A DNA stretch of 64,000 nt from Lepidodermella squamata (lineage: Eukaryota > Gastrotricha), in the NCBI GenBank assembly GCA_047495785.1, contig JBLDXI010000025.1:1116001-1180000 (forward strand), in the 5' to 3' direction. Position 1 is the first letter of the stretch; every line of letters begins with the position of its first letter. Of the stretch, positions 1 through 11,190 are shown piece by piece. A program made the position numbers and the translations under genes. The notes under the pieces are model-generated. The model was given only the letters and a program-made list of their open reading frames with translations. It ran no database searches and was not told where the DNA came from.

Positions 1-90
1 ATAGTTTAACCGCTTGAACAATAAAATTAACTCGAAAGTACGAAGTACGAAGGTAACAGAAAAGCTTATTTACCTCTTCTCATTCTAAAG

Positions 91-208
91 CGGGATGGGC
101 AGAACATTTTTATCCAAAGCCCTCAGTTCAGTCGTAATCATTTCAAAACCAACTGAAGAAGTGACCAAGGAAGATATTTCAATGCTTCAGAGTGAAGATC
201 GATTCTAA
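91..208 (+). CDS. Possible last exon of a gene starting upstream
   Basis: A short open stretch follows a pyrimidine-rich tract ending in AAG at position 90 and reads to TAA at 206-208. The last residues are charged (PTEEVTKEDISMLQSEDRF). An AATAAA polyadenylation-type signal overlaps the stop. This looks like the 3' end of a plus-strand gene lying mostly left of the window, but no domain is visible and the reading could be chance. Confidence 0.2.
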
Positions 209-881
209 TAAAAGGCGAAGCCATTGCAAAAGCCAGCAGGATCGGTACAGAATTAGATAGCACTATCTACCAGAAGTGAGGGCTAGCGATCACGCATGAT
301 CTGGCCGCGGGTCATTTCTATAGCAAAGGAAAAAAGTCCCTGTCCTAACCTAAGGAGGATCCAGTATAATCTGGCGCTAAAGACTATAGGGGCGGCATTG
401 TACATATTCTCCTGCCTCCTGCGATTTGTGTTGGTCGTTTACCGAAGTTTTCTTGCCTAAAATCTCAAATTCCCTCAAATTCTCTCGATTTTAAGGTAGT
501 AATTGCAGCTGAGAATCATCACTTTTGGGAAATACAGCATTTTTGAATATGCACAACATAGAATTATCTCTCACATTGTAGCTGATTGGTTCTGAGAAGG
601 TTAGTCGAAACAGTTGGCTGCAGAAAAAACTAAAATCAAGTGCATTTTGCCTGTTGAATAAACAGTCGCAGACAGTGTGCGTTAATTCCGCCGGTCTGAC
701 GCAAAAAACTGACGCATGTTCGGTGCAGACATGTTTTTTCCGCATATCTGCGCACGCCACTGGCGAAGCGGCGGATGTTTACGAAAATCGGACACAACCT
801 TACTCCTGGACATCTCGAGGGTATAAATTCCCAATTCCTGGCCACAAAATCTCATCCTCATCACTCAATTTTGAAATTATC
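209..881 (+). promoter_or_regulatory. Upstream region of the GH9 cellulase, with TATA box
   Basis: No gene is evident here. A TATA-type box (TATAAAT at 822-828) lies 54 nt before the ATG at 882, the right distance for a short 5' UTR with transcription starting near 850. The in-frame open reading upstream of 882 begins at a non-ATG codon and lacks coding character, so it is treated as non-coding. Confidence 0.5.
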
Positions 882-2967
882 ATGAAATCATTCGTTCTTC
901 TCATTCTTTTGATCCTTGTCAACGCGGCATCGTCTCAGCAGTGTGCTGGCGCATTTGCGCAATGTGGCGGTCAAACATGGACTGGGGCTAAATGTTGCGT
1001 CTCTGGCTACCAATGCCAGTACAACAACGATTGGTACTGGCAATGTGTTCCGATACCGACTCAATCCAACGGCTGTTCGAATGGCCAATATGCCCAATGT
1101 GGAGGCAATGGTTACACAGGCCTAACGTGCTGCCCAACCAACTATGTCTGCATCTATTCGAATGACTGGTACTCACAATGCAGGCCAAGCTCCGAAGCCT
1201 CGACCGCGCCCACAAGTTCTGCACCATCTGTAACAACGTCAACTGGAGCTCCTTCGACTAGTACTACAACAACCACTACAACTACTACTACCCAGTCCCC
1301 TACTACATCTACCACTACTACAAGAGCACCTTCTACCACTTCGGCCGGTACTCAAGCTCCATCTTCTTCCACTACCCCTTCAGGAGCTTGTAACAACCTC
1401 CTTTGGAACCAATGTGATGGTATCGGCTATAATGGTCCTAAATGTTGCCCATCCGGTTCTGTCTGCGTCTATGGAAATGACTGGTACTGGCAATGCAAAC
1501 CTGGATCTACCGATCCTACAACTCAACCTCCTCAAACTTCAACAACTCCTGCAGGACCTACCACAACTCAAGCCCCACCGCCAACAAGCTTCAACTACGC
1601 TGAAGTTCTTGGAAAGTCGCTCACCTTCTACTATGGTCAAATGTCTGGCAACATTTCGGGAACATTCAACACCTTAACGTGGCGAGGAGACAGCGCTATG
1701 ACTGATGGTGCTGATAATGGCGTCGATCTGACTGGTGGCTATTACGACGCTGGAGATCATGTCAAATTCAGCCATCCCATGTCTTACTCAATGTACATGC
1801 TATCATTCAGTGGATTGCTATACGAGCAAACCTACAAAGCTACAGGCGAGGAATGGCAAAGACTCCTTAATGTTGTCAAATGGGGCACGGATTATTTCCT
1901 CAAAAGCCACACTTCCCGATATGAATTCTATGGACAAGTCGGTCGAGGTGAACTTGGTAAGTCTATGGACCATCAAATTTCGATATTTTGAATATTTTTT
2001 ATCTATAGACCATTCTGTATGGGTTTCTCCTGAACGAATGACCATGGCAAGGCCAAGTTACAAGATTGACGCTACAAAGCCTGGTTCTGACTTGGCTGGT
2101 TCAGTTTCCGCGACTTTCGCCCTATCTTCGATGCTTTTCCGAAATGTCAATTCAACCTACGCTGATATCCTCCTTGATCACAGCCGGCAAATGTTTGATT
2201 TCGCAACTCGTTACCAGGGCAAATACTCTGATTCTATCAGTGATGCGGCTAATTACTACCCATCAGGTGGGTATAAGGATGAGCAAGTCCTCGCAGCTCT
2301 TTGCCTGTACTGGGCGACGAATGAAACTCAGTTCCGACAGTACGCCTATGACAACTCGAGGTCGATTGTTTCCAACACTTACTACTGGGCGCCTAACTTC
2401 GATGATGCCAGCTACATGGATCTTTTCTTGCTATGGAAACTTATGGGTGATACCCAAGCCCAACAAACCTTTGAGACTTGGACGAATTGGTTTATGAATA
2501 ACGCGAAGAAAACGCCTCAAGGAATGGTTTGGTTGATGCAGTGGGGTTCGGCTCGTTTTCCAATGGTTTCCAGCTTCATGATGATGGCTTATGTTGACTC
2601 CAACCCTACCCTGGCTCCTAGCAAAGCTGCTGCTTTTTTGAACTTCTCTGTTAGGCAGATCAATTACGTTTTGGGTAACAACACGGCTGGCATGAGTTAT
2701 CTAGTCGGTTTCGGCAACAAATGGCCGTTGCATTACCATCATGCAGCTGCTCAGGGTTCTACAACCAATAACGCTTGGGATCCTCCGGTAAACAAGTACA
2801 TCAATTATGAGATGGTTGGTGGTCCGGATGATAATGACAACTATCGGGATGCTATTGAGAACTACGTACAAGGCGAGGGTGCTTGCGACATGCAGGTTGG
2901 TCTGGTCGGCTTGGCGGTGGCGTTGGTTAAACGCTTCGGCGGGGCGCCACTGATTGCTTTTCCTTGA
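882..2967 (+). CDS. Secreted GH9 endoglucanase with three N-terminal CBM1 domains
   Basis: Predicted to hydrolyse beta-1,4-glucan outside the cell. Two exons (882-1956, 2009-2967) give 677 residues; the intron is 52 nt and the spliced reading restores the GH9 sequence VGRGELDHSVWVSPE. Residues 1-19 are a signal peptide. Three fungal-type CBM1 modules follow at about 20-57, 65-102 and 170-207, each with the Cys pattern and an NDWY(W/S)QC end. Thr/Ser/Pro-rich linkers separate modules 2 and 3, and module 3 from the catalytic domain. The GH9 domain starts near residue 237: DAGD (289-292) carries the catalytic base, and E648 in GEGACDM is the likely proton donor. The usual HHR motif reads HHA. 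GH9 is native to animals; CBM1 is typical of fungi. The start is the first ATG after the TATA box. Confidence 0.93.
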
Positions 2968-3828
2968 ATGGATGACTTAAAACTTAACAGGCTATTTATC
3001 AATCTATGCAATTTCGATTAACAATGCTATGGGCTACCTCTCATTGGCTTATTTGTCATCACTGTCGTATTAAACAGGTTTTGTGGAATAAACTGGAATT
3101 CAGGAAATAACCACCACCATCTGATTGAAGTTCAAAAAGTGACAATTCAGTTTGCACTATAGGTATATGAGGGCTGTGATCGAAAGAGTTATGTATTACT
3201 TTTTATGATTTTTTTGCTTATAACGCTAATATAAATCACTCGCGCTAAGTTTTATGTGCAGAAAAGAAACAAAATTGCTGCTGCTAGCGTAGTTCTAATG
3301 TTCTCTTACGTTATTCACGTCATTTGGGTCATTTCCTTCATTCATAAACTTTGACATTGCGCGCACAGGTGAAACACTACCCTCCCGGTCTGCATAACCG
3401 ATGGCCTCAAGAGGATGTTCGAATTCTTTTTTTTTGAAACTGGAAAGCTAGTTTCAACCATATTTCTCAAGAAGAAAATTATCATACAAAATCTACCAAA
3501 AGGTAACTCAATTTTAAATCCGCCAATAGCCAATAGCCGCATTTTCGTGCCACAAACTACCAGTATGCTGATGCCTTTCTTTTGTGATTTTAATCACAAA
3601 CTAGTCGCCGTACTTGATTTACTCATCACTACTCGCCTCCGGCTCGTTTCGATTCGTAAATCTCGTTCAGATAAAAACTTTTTACTCATGTTATATGCTA
3701 TACCATACAAATATAACAATATTTTATCATTGTTTTGTTGTTTTCACCTGATGTACACTGCGAATAATTAACATGCAAATAAAGGATACAATTTTTCAAA
3801 CGGAGTTACGGGCGAAGAAGTACAGGCA
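2968..3828. other. Intergenic, nothing recognised
   Basis: This is AT-rich sequence between two convergent genes. A 118-codon plus-strand ORF (3415-3771) is rich in Phe/Leu/Ile/Asn and has no signal, domain or splice support. The 3' UTR of the cellulase should lie in the first few hundred bases (AATAAA-like GAATAAAC near 3086). Confidence 0.5.
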
Positions 3829-4242
3829 TCAGTTATTGCCATTCATTATTTTGCGAGCTACCATTTGCGCCCATAGAAAGAATGTAGCTTGATTGTTGCA
3901 AATCGATCGCGACCCCAGAGTAGCAATGCATTTCGCCATTCGTCTTTCCATTTTGAGATTATACAGGTGCTTGACGGCTGCATCAAATCCTTTCGTTGCA
4001 GAAATCAACATCAGCTGTTTATCTGAAATAATAACAATTATGTACTCATAACGAATAGATAGGTACTCAAGTACAATAGGAAACCAACGCGGCTTACACT
4101 TACATGTGATACTGCTCTTACGGGGGCTTTTTGAGACGACTGTGGGGTAGGTGCCAACAATTTGTGTTGGCTTGGATTCGGCCTGCTTTGAGTAGCCGGT
4201 GATAACAACTAAGAAGATGCTCATCGTCATGACAAGATGCAT
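3829..4242 (-). CDS. Small secreted protein of an unrecognised family (paralogue at 45.3 kb)
   Basis: Two exons, 4104-4242 and 3829-4022, are joined by an 81-nt GT-AG intron in phase 1 and give 110 residues. The ATG at 4242 starts a hydrophobic signal peptide (MHLVMTMSIFLVVITGY) followed by a basic mature protein. The second exon carries a C-x9-C pair (CIATLGSRSIC) within a helical-looking region. The gene at 45333-45759 has the same layout: a signal-peptide exon, a phase-1 intron, and K-C-x9-C in the same part of exon 2 (CLRAFASKSIC). I do not recognise the family. The function is unknown; secretion is inferred. Confidence 0.7.
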   Translation of the reverse strand: MHLVMTMSIFLVVITGYSKQAESKPTQIVGTYPTVVSKSPRKSSITCKCKPRWFPIVLEYLSIRYEYIIVIISDKQLMLISATKGFDAAVKHLYNLKMERRMAKCIATLGSRSICNNQATFFLWAQMVARKIMNGNN

Positions 4243-5100
4243 ATCTGAGTAGAGAATCAAATAAAGACTACTGAAGATTAGCAATGTTCAACGGCAAGCT
4301 TAACTACTCTGCTATTTAAGTGGGTGTTTGGCCACGCGCCACGTTTAGCGTGTTTTATGATTATCGATCATTTTGTCCCCCACTTACATGTTTCATTTTT
4401 CGTGACAGAGTACACGGAATGCGTGTATAAGCTTCCGATTTAGATTGCAGACAGTTCAGACGTCGTCTTCGATCTCCTTACTGAAGTGTAAGTGAAAGCA
4501 AAGTCTATCAGACATTCGACATTCGACATCTCAGGCCGCGTCATCAGCTGATAGATTTCAAATATTCCCACGCGAGATGACATTAGTCCGAGTGACTAAT
4601 TTCGCCTGATAAAAGCAGACAACTCGTCGTTATAATTTCGACTGAAAAAATGTAACCCTTTCTGTGGCGGAATTATTTATCTGCGGACGAAAAAATACTT
4701 GACAGCAATTCTAGGGGTTTCGAAGGCCCTGGTCACGATTTTGAAATCCGTTTGTCTTTATCTTTCACCGTTAAGGCGGTAGAAAAACTTGCCGAAATCG
4801 TCTTATCCGCCCAGCTGATTTCAGTCGATTTTTCGAGCACTCTAATTACTGTGTCAGGTGCCTTCAGCTTTGGGATTTTAGATTCTAAATAACTCCTGTG
4901 AATGTCCTTAAGATCTCCTATATCCCTACCACCGAAAGCATTCAGTTTAAAAAAGTTTTAGAGGCTCAGCATTCAGCTTTTCAAGTTTTTCCTCGCGACA
5001 CTTTTGCATCACAAAAATCACGCACTCCGCCTGTATAAGCCTGGGCGGATAGGACGAATTCGGCCGGTTTGATTGAATTTCAATAGCGGCGTCATTATTA
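4243..5100. other. Intergenic, upstream of the small secreted gene
   Basis: Nothing coding is recognised. The left part should hold the promoter of the minus-strand gene ending at 3829. There are many short AT-rich tracts but no clear TATA match that I would assign. Confidence 0.4.
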
Positions 5101-5121
5101 ATTTCCAACTCGAAAAAATAA

Positions 5122-5262
5122 AAGTATTTTATTACTTGATGTAAAGAGACGACGTTTCAGGCACAACGATATCTGCGTATCGATTTTCGAATTCTAAGGA
5201 CCTGATGATGGGCACTTGTGCCCGAAACGTCGTGTCTTTACATCAAGTAATAAAATACTTGT
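5122..5262. repeat. Imperfect inverted repeat with a hammerhead-like core in the right arm
   Basis: Arms at about 5122-5164 and 5219-5262 are reverse complements over some 43 nt with two mismatches. Just before and within the right arm lies CTGATGA (5202-5208), then a perfect GGGCAC/GTGCCC hairpin (5210-5223), then GAAACGTC (5224-5231). That order matches the conserved core of hammerhead ribozymes, except for one extra base (T5209) before stem II. AAGGAC upstream can pair with GTCTTT downstream as a possible stem I with a bulge. Hammerheads of this minimal kind are known in Penelope-like and other retroelements. No target-site duplication was found. Confidence 0.5.
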
Positions 5263-5678
5263 AGCCAATACAATTTATTTATTTAATTCGTTAATATACC
5301 AAGTCTACATAATTCAAGCCGATGATCGATGATAACGCCTCTTGGTGAGATGATGTGAGCAGATCACATATTTTTTGTTGTTGCACGATCCACAGCCAAA
5401 TTTTCAGTGGTCTTTGCTTTTTCAGTGGACTACAAACTCCTAGTTATAATTTGTACTATTTTAAGCACCAGTTGTTGGATTAAAGGAGAACCAAGTAAGG
5501 ATTTTCTCAGCCTACTTTTGCCAGTTTTAGTGCAATTCGGAAATCGATTCACATCCATGGCAGCATCGCAGCGCCCAATGCTTTCCATAAATATTAATCC
5601 ACATGCACTAACCGGATACATTCAGGGAATGCTTGTCCTGGTGTATTGAAAATTCGAGGTATAATTCGCGAAGCGATC

Positions 5679-6585
5679 ATGTCAACCAAACCAAAACGGA
5701 AGATTTTAGATGTCGAGCTACAAGGGGTTTGATTTGTGAACAATCTCCCATTCATAATTACAATTTTTCTCTTGACTCCAGAAATTATGGAAGTTGGCGT
5801 ATGAGGGCAATACGGCTGCAATAAATTCTCTGCTGGAAAGCCACGCTGATGCAATCGACGTTAATGCATTCGATAAAGCTGGATCTGGGGAAACTGCTTT
5901 GATGCGAGCATGCAGACGAGGTTGCCTTGAATCAGTGAAATCTCTTGTACATGCCAACGCCGATGTGAATTTGAAGAATGAATACTGTAATACTGCTTTA
6001 TATTTCGCTGCCGGGGAGGGTCACGTGGACACAATGAAGTTTTTGATAGAAAATGGCGCAGAAATCAACACACCAGACAAGAAAAGGGATGCTTTGCTTA
6101 ACGCTGTTGAACCGTCCCACCTTGACGCCGTGAAACTTCTGCTGGAGAACGGTGCGAATCCAGACAAGTTATACGAGACTTATTGCACTACCCGCTGTTT
6201 ACATGAAGCCATTCGCCACGAGAATGGTTTTGAAGTCACGAAGCTTCTCGCGCAATATGTTGACGACATAGATGCAAAGAATGGTAATGAGGAAACTCCG
6301 CTCATGTTCGCGTGCCGGCTGCAGGGGCAGCTCAGAGATGGCGTCGTCGGAAAAGCAACGACTGAACTTCAGAAGAAGGTCAGGTTTTTAGCTGGAAATG
6401 GGGCCAAGGTCAACATGGACGTGCTTCGTTTGGCGCTGGTATCCGGCATGCCAGTTGAGACTGTGAAATATCTTGCTGTGAACATGCCTAAGGAAGAATT
6501 TGACAGAGCACTGGTACTTGAATTAGCAAAAAAGCACAGTGATTATTACGAGCAAGCTATCATGCAGGCTATACAAGGTATTTGA
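5679..6585 (+). CDS. Ankyrin-repeat protein
   Basis: Two exons (5679-5726, 5782-6585; intron 55 nt, phase 0) give 283 residues. The short first exon encodes MSTKPKRKILDVELQG and leads directly into KLWKLAYEGNTAAINSLLE, the start of an ankyrin helix pair. Four to five ankyrin repeats are readable, for example GETALMRACRRGCLESVKSL, TALYFAAGEGHVDTMKFLIE and ALLNAVEPSHLDAVKLLLE; the C-terminal third is more divergent. There is no signal peptide or membrane segment, so it is probably a cytosolic binding protein of unknown partner. The start was chosen because it is the only ATG that splices in frame with an intron of typical size. A GTG-started open stretch at 5407-5649 is not included. Confidence 0.75.
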
Positions 6586-8193
6586 TGATTAATCGGGCAT
6601 TTTGCCATCTCATGTTATGAAATTCGAGTAAAAATTACCTATCCGTCCGTACTTCCGCTGCCGCACTTGCCCAGCGCCCAGCACATCTTTAATAAAATCA
6701 AGCTCGAGTGTGCACACGCAAAATTGAGATAAAAGATGGACCAAAGCTAACGACTAACGAGTGATCTGTGAAACTCCCAAAAAGACCAGTGTCTGAAAAC
6801 TAGAATACTCCTAACCTGATATAATTTTCGGGTAGATCGATAGCCAAGGACGTCAATGAATTTTCGGAAGTTTATTTTGCTGAATTTACATAACGACAAA
6901 ATTGATTCAAATTGCATTAGCATTATCGTAATTATTACAGCTCTGTAGCTATTTTTTCGAAGTTCGAAGCTGTATAGTTTGGAATTTTCTTTCTTTCCGA
7001 TGTCCAGTGGTTGCTGTTATAAAGGCAGCCCAAAACTGATGTGTTATCGCTTTTGGTTGCGACTTGGTTTGTAGCATGAACATTCGCGTTGTTTAAAGTC
7101 CGCGATCCATAGATCGCAACCAAAATTCGATCTCGGCTGATTGCCAGTTAACTGCAATCTTGTAGAACCAAGTTTCCAACCGCAATTATTCCTGATTACA
7201 CGGCAAAGGTCAAAGCACGATCGGCCGTTTTGCCAAATCTCATCGGCCATACAGCGGTACGTAACAACAGCTAAAACGCTACGAAAAACGCGATCGAAAA
7301 TTGGGTCATACTTTTGCGACAGTAAGTAGAAAACAGTAAAACAATTAACTGGCTGAGTATAGCGCCAATAACAGTCATGCGCCCGGATATTGCGCGGCGA
7401 AAATGCGCGAGTCGCTCATCTAGTCAAATAGTTTGACCATGTTCGATTTTAGTGCCTTCTGTGATCAATATCAAAATGATTGTGTTCCCTTGAATACCTT
7501 TCTCTCGCCATTGACCTTGCTAATGGGTTTATGCCCTTGGCAAGTTTACCGTGTTCTATCCATCTATTCACTAGGGAACGAAGTACTGCGAATTCGGCTA
7601 TATTAAACTAAATAATGGCGATATGCAAATAATGCAAAACATAGAGGAAATTGAAATCAAGGAAGTTCAATTCGTGTTTCACTCAGTTGCTGCTTAACCT
7701 GAAACTGCGGCCATCGAGTTAAAAGTTAAAACACAAATTGAGCTGTTGGATGCGAATGGATCTGTTGTGCCGCGTGCCGCGCTCCTATTCGTGCTAAATC
7801 GGAGCTGTGATTATGATCTGATTCATTTCTGGTTGAAACATATAAATAGAAATGACTTCGAAAGAGAAGTATCGACGATCAAATCTCGTAATCTTGCGAC
7901 GATATCATAACATTCTACAGCTTCTCGAGAAATATATGGTGAATTTATTAGCGAGAGTTAGTGCGTCAAATCTTTCACTGCAAGAGGAGTAAAAAAATAT
8001 AGATAAAAGGGCTCCTGCTGGTTTTGCAGAGCAGTTTCAGATCAATACGGTCATTCACCGGTGCTCAATATAATGGAGGAAATATCAACAATTTTTGTTC
8101 CTTATCTGCATTGATAAGGTCCGAAACCACAGATCAGATTCCGGGATTATTTAGCAGATGTAGAGTAGACAATTATCAGTCTGTCGCCTTTCA
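6586..8193. other. Intergenic, nothing recognised
   Basis: About 1.6 kb lies between convergent genes (ankyrin protein and M13 peptidase). Only short unsupported ORFs occur. I see no repeat of note and no RNA gene. Confidence 0.4.
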
Positions 8194-10779
8194 TCACCAA
8201 ACGTCACAACGTTCGTGATAGCGAGGGTTCATCTTCGACCCGCTTGGGCATGAGAAAGCCTTTGCGAAAGGCGCAAAGTTTTTCAGGCCCTCGTTGATCC
8301 TAGAATAAAAATTGAGGCCGATTGATTAAAATACAAAGGACATTCGTCAAAAACCTTTCAGGAGGATAGGCATGTTCATCCTTCAGCATTGCTTCCTTTC
8401 CCTTAGGAGTTGCAGCCTGGCAAAGTGACTGAGCATAGCTGACAAAGAACAGCTGCTCGTTGTTCAGCGGAATAGCAGGAAGCTCAGTGTCTCTCAGCTT
8501 ATCCATGTATGCCTTAGTATAGGCCTGAATTGCATAAAATTCATGTACATGTTGTACTCTTGCGCTATATTCGACTAACCAAATGCGAGATCTTCATGCC
8601 AGCATTGTCGGCAATGTTCTCGCCTAAAACTGCCTCGCCGTAGCCGTCGAAATCAGGTCGCAAGTTTTGAAACTGGTCGAGCAAGCATTGAGTCCGTTTC
8701 TCGAACTTATCAGCCGCATCCTCGGTTAAAACTGGCTTGTACTCACCAACTGCGTTGAACTGAACTCCGTTATTGTCGAAGCCGTGAAACATTTCTACAA
8801 ACAACAATAATCCATGCTATTTGTGAAATATTGAAGCAATTACCATGTCCTATCGTTGTAGCGGCGAAACCCCAATTCCAAGCTGCAGGCATGTCCCATT
8901 TGAACGTTGGAGCGATGAAGTAACCAGCCAGCAATGCGAAAGCATTATCAGTTGATTTGTAATATGCGTTTTGATCCATAACCTTGGACGGCTCGCCATC
9001 ATCCCATCTGACATTAGAAAAGCATCAATCATCACTCAGTCAAAAAAGGTAGAAACTTGCAAGTTTTTAAGGCGGTCGACAGGTTTATCAAGGAGCTGAA
9101 ACCGGTTTCTAATGCGATAATCATTGAAAGCTTTGATGTTATGAAGATAGTCTGGGCCATTGATGTTGAGGTTTTTGAAACGCTCGTCATAGCCCTCATC
9201 CGACATTAAATCATTGGGATAGCCCATGGAAAACAGCATCTTATCGACTTTCACCTTGATTTCATCTCGCGATTTCTCATCCAGCCATTCGATTGATGGG
9301 AGGTATTCGAGGAATTCATTCATTACAGCCCGAGTCATGTCGTTGAGATACTTCACATTCGCATCAGGAAAGTAGCGCTTGACAAATCGTCTTGCAATCA
9401 GGTGATCTCCGAATCTGTTGGTCGTGGCCTCCTTGCATCCTTCCTGATTCTCCTTCACAGCGTAGCAAGCTTCATCGACGGGGGTAATTTCCTGCTGTTT
9501 GATAAGTTTCTTTAGGTTTTCGAATGGTAGACCTATTGAACAGGCAATTTCATTGAAGTAAGGCTCCAAAGTTACTAAGGTGATATAGTTCTGAAGAATT
9601 CGCTTTCCACGATCCTTTCTCGCCAAAGTTTCTTTAATCAAAGCTTCCAACCTCCTGAAATAGCTTTTGTGACGGATTGAGAGCCGCAAATTGATGATAT
9701 TCTTCTCGGCCAAAGTTTTTGTTCCGATTTTCTTGCCAAGATTAGTGAAAAATTCCTCCCAATCGAAATTCCACCCAATTTCATACTTTAGTTCGTAGGC
9801 AGGCATGTCAAATTGATTATCATAATCGGTAGCGTAGCTCTCATCATCATTATCGTCGTTATTCTCATCTTCATCTTCATCCATAACTGGGGTAATCTAA
9901 ATTTCATCGATTTTAGCGTCGGAGTCTGAGAAGAGAAGGTAAACTTACTTCTGCAAGCTTCTGTTCGAATTTGATCATATCAGCAATGTATTTATTGTTG
10001 AAGTATCGTTGCGGTCTTGTTGCTGTTTTTGTCGCCAGGTCTTTCACGAGATTCTCATAGGTTTCCTCGATCTCTTCTATCAAAAGCGAAGTAGTATTTT
10101 CGTCATCCTTTAATGCATTCATAGTGTCGTTGTTAGAGAAGAACGGCGTCATTACAGGTTTTAGCATGAGCTGATAGCGAGACGAATTGCGGGTATCGAC
10201 TTCGACTGAAACATCGAAAAACGGAAACCCATTAGAACTAATTGCATTAGCTAGGGCTTTCTCGAGACTCCAGATTTTAGGTATGTTCGTCTCAGCGAGA
10301 AAGAATCCTCCAGTTGAGGCAAGAGTAGATCTCAAAAATGAAATTGAGCTTGCTTCGTCGTCAAAACGCTCTTCCCCTTCCTCGCAGGACTAAAGCACAA
10401 AAATCAGTTTTGATGGAATAAATTGCTCTAAATTCACATTGTAAAATTCAAGTAGTTTCGATTCGCTCTCGGGATATTCCGTAGTGTTTCCCTCCAAGAA
10501 GTCCTGCCAAGATTTCGCAACCATGTCCCTGAAACTTGGCTCCATTGGGGTCTGAGTGTCTTCCTTTAAAAACACGTTTTTCTCGAAATTTCCGCAACTG
10601 AATTGATGAAAATCTTCGCATGGATCAGCATTTAAATCGAGATTGCTAAGGGCATAACTTGCTGCCTGGATACAGGACGCGGTCAAGCATGTCCCTCCTG
10701 GAGACGCCGATTCTATTGGGAGACCAGAGGTTACCATCAATACAGCCGCAAGTGCTGATAGAACTGTTAAAAGTGACAT
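8194..10779 (-). CDS. M13 family zinc metallopeptidase (neprilysin-like), intact
   Basis: Seven exons (10438-10779, 9949-10389, 9061-9896, 8844-9007, 8580-8794, 8355-8524, 8194-8299) join in consistent phase to 757 residues, the usual M13 length. The N-terminus (MSLLTVLSALAAVLMVTSG) is a signal peptide or anchor. Family features in order are CEDFHQFSCGNF, an acidic insert (MDEDEDENNDDNDDES), QNAYYK (the NAYY substrate loop), the zinc motif HEMFH split by an intron between H and E, the third ligand in ENIAD, EHAYPPER (transition-state His and Arg) and the terminal CDVW. All catalytic residues are present, so it should cleave small peptides at the surface or after secretion. Intron 3 (9008-9060) has a GC donor. 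The first upstream in-frame codon is TTG, so the ATG at 10779 is used. Confidence 0.92.
9008..9060 (-). other. GC-AG intron in the M13 peptidase gene
   Basis: The donor reads TT|GCAAGT. Using it keeps frame and gives LWDDGEPSKVMDQNAYY. The GT three bases downstream would break the frame. The disrupted copy at 53-56 kb has GTAAGT at the same homologous site. Confidence 0.8.
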
Positions 10780-11190
10780 GACAATGAAAAATAATTTCTT
10801 GATATCCACTGTAGATAGCAAGATCAAGAATCGATCTGACTACAGCTTCGCGAGATCGAAATCAGTTCGATGAGTTCATCACAGCGAGAGTGATGATAAA
10901 TTGGCGCGCCGCGGCGATTGAGGGTATGGTACATCTTATTTCTGCTGTAACCCTGCGGGGTAAATATTTGTTTTTTTCTCCTCATTTTTTTCACCGAGAG
11001 CGAGAGTAATTCGCACGTTGAGTTATGCTTGATATACTTGCTTATAAACAGATTGATGAGTAACATGAATGCTCCTTCTCTTTTTTACGTATTCTATACC
11101 ATACCAGCCAGCGGGGTGTTAGCTTGATCCAAAGAGTTATAGCTCGTTCTGGTTGAGCTAGTCAAATTTATTATTGTTTTTGCTCTTGCA
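10780..11190. other. Intergenic between two minus-strand genes
   Basis: This should contain the promoter of the M13 gene. Nothing else is recognised. Confidence 0.4.

Noticed and set aside
3415-3771. 118-codon plus-strand ORF
   Set aside because: Low-complexity AT-rich translation, no signal peptide or splice support.
5407-5649. 80-codon ORF upstream of the ankyrin gene
   Set aside because: Starts with GTG and its hydrophobic start lacks an ATG. The ankyrin exon joins better to the short exon at 5679 by a 55-nt intron.
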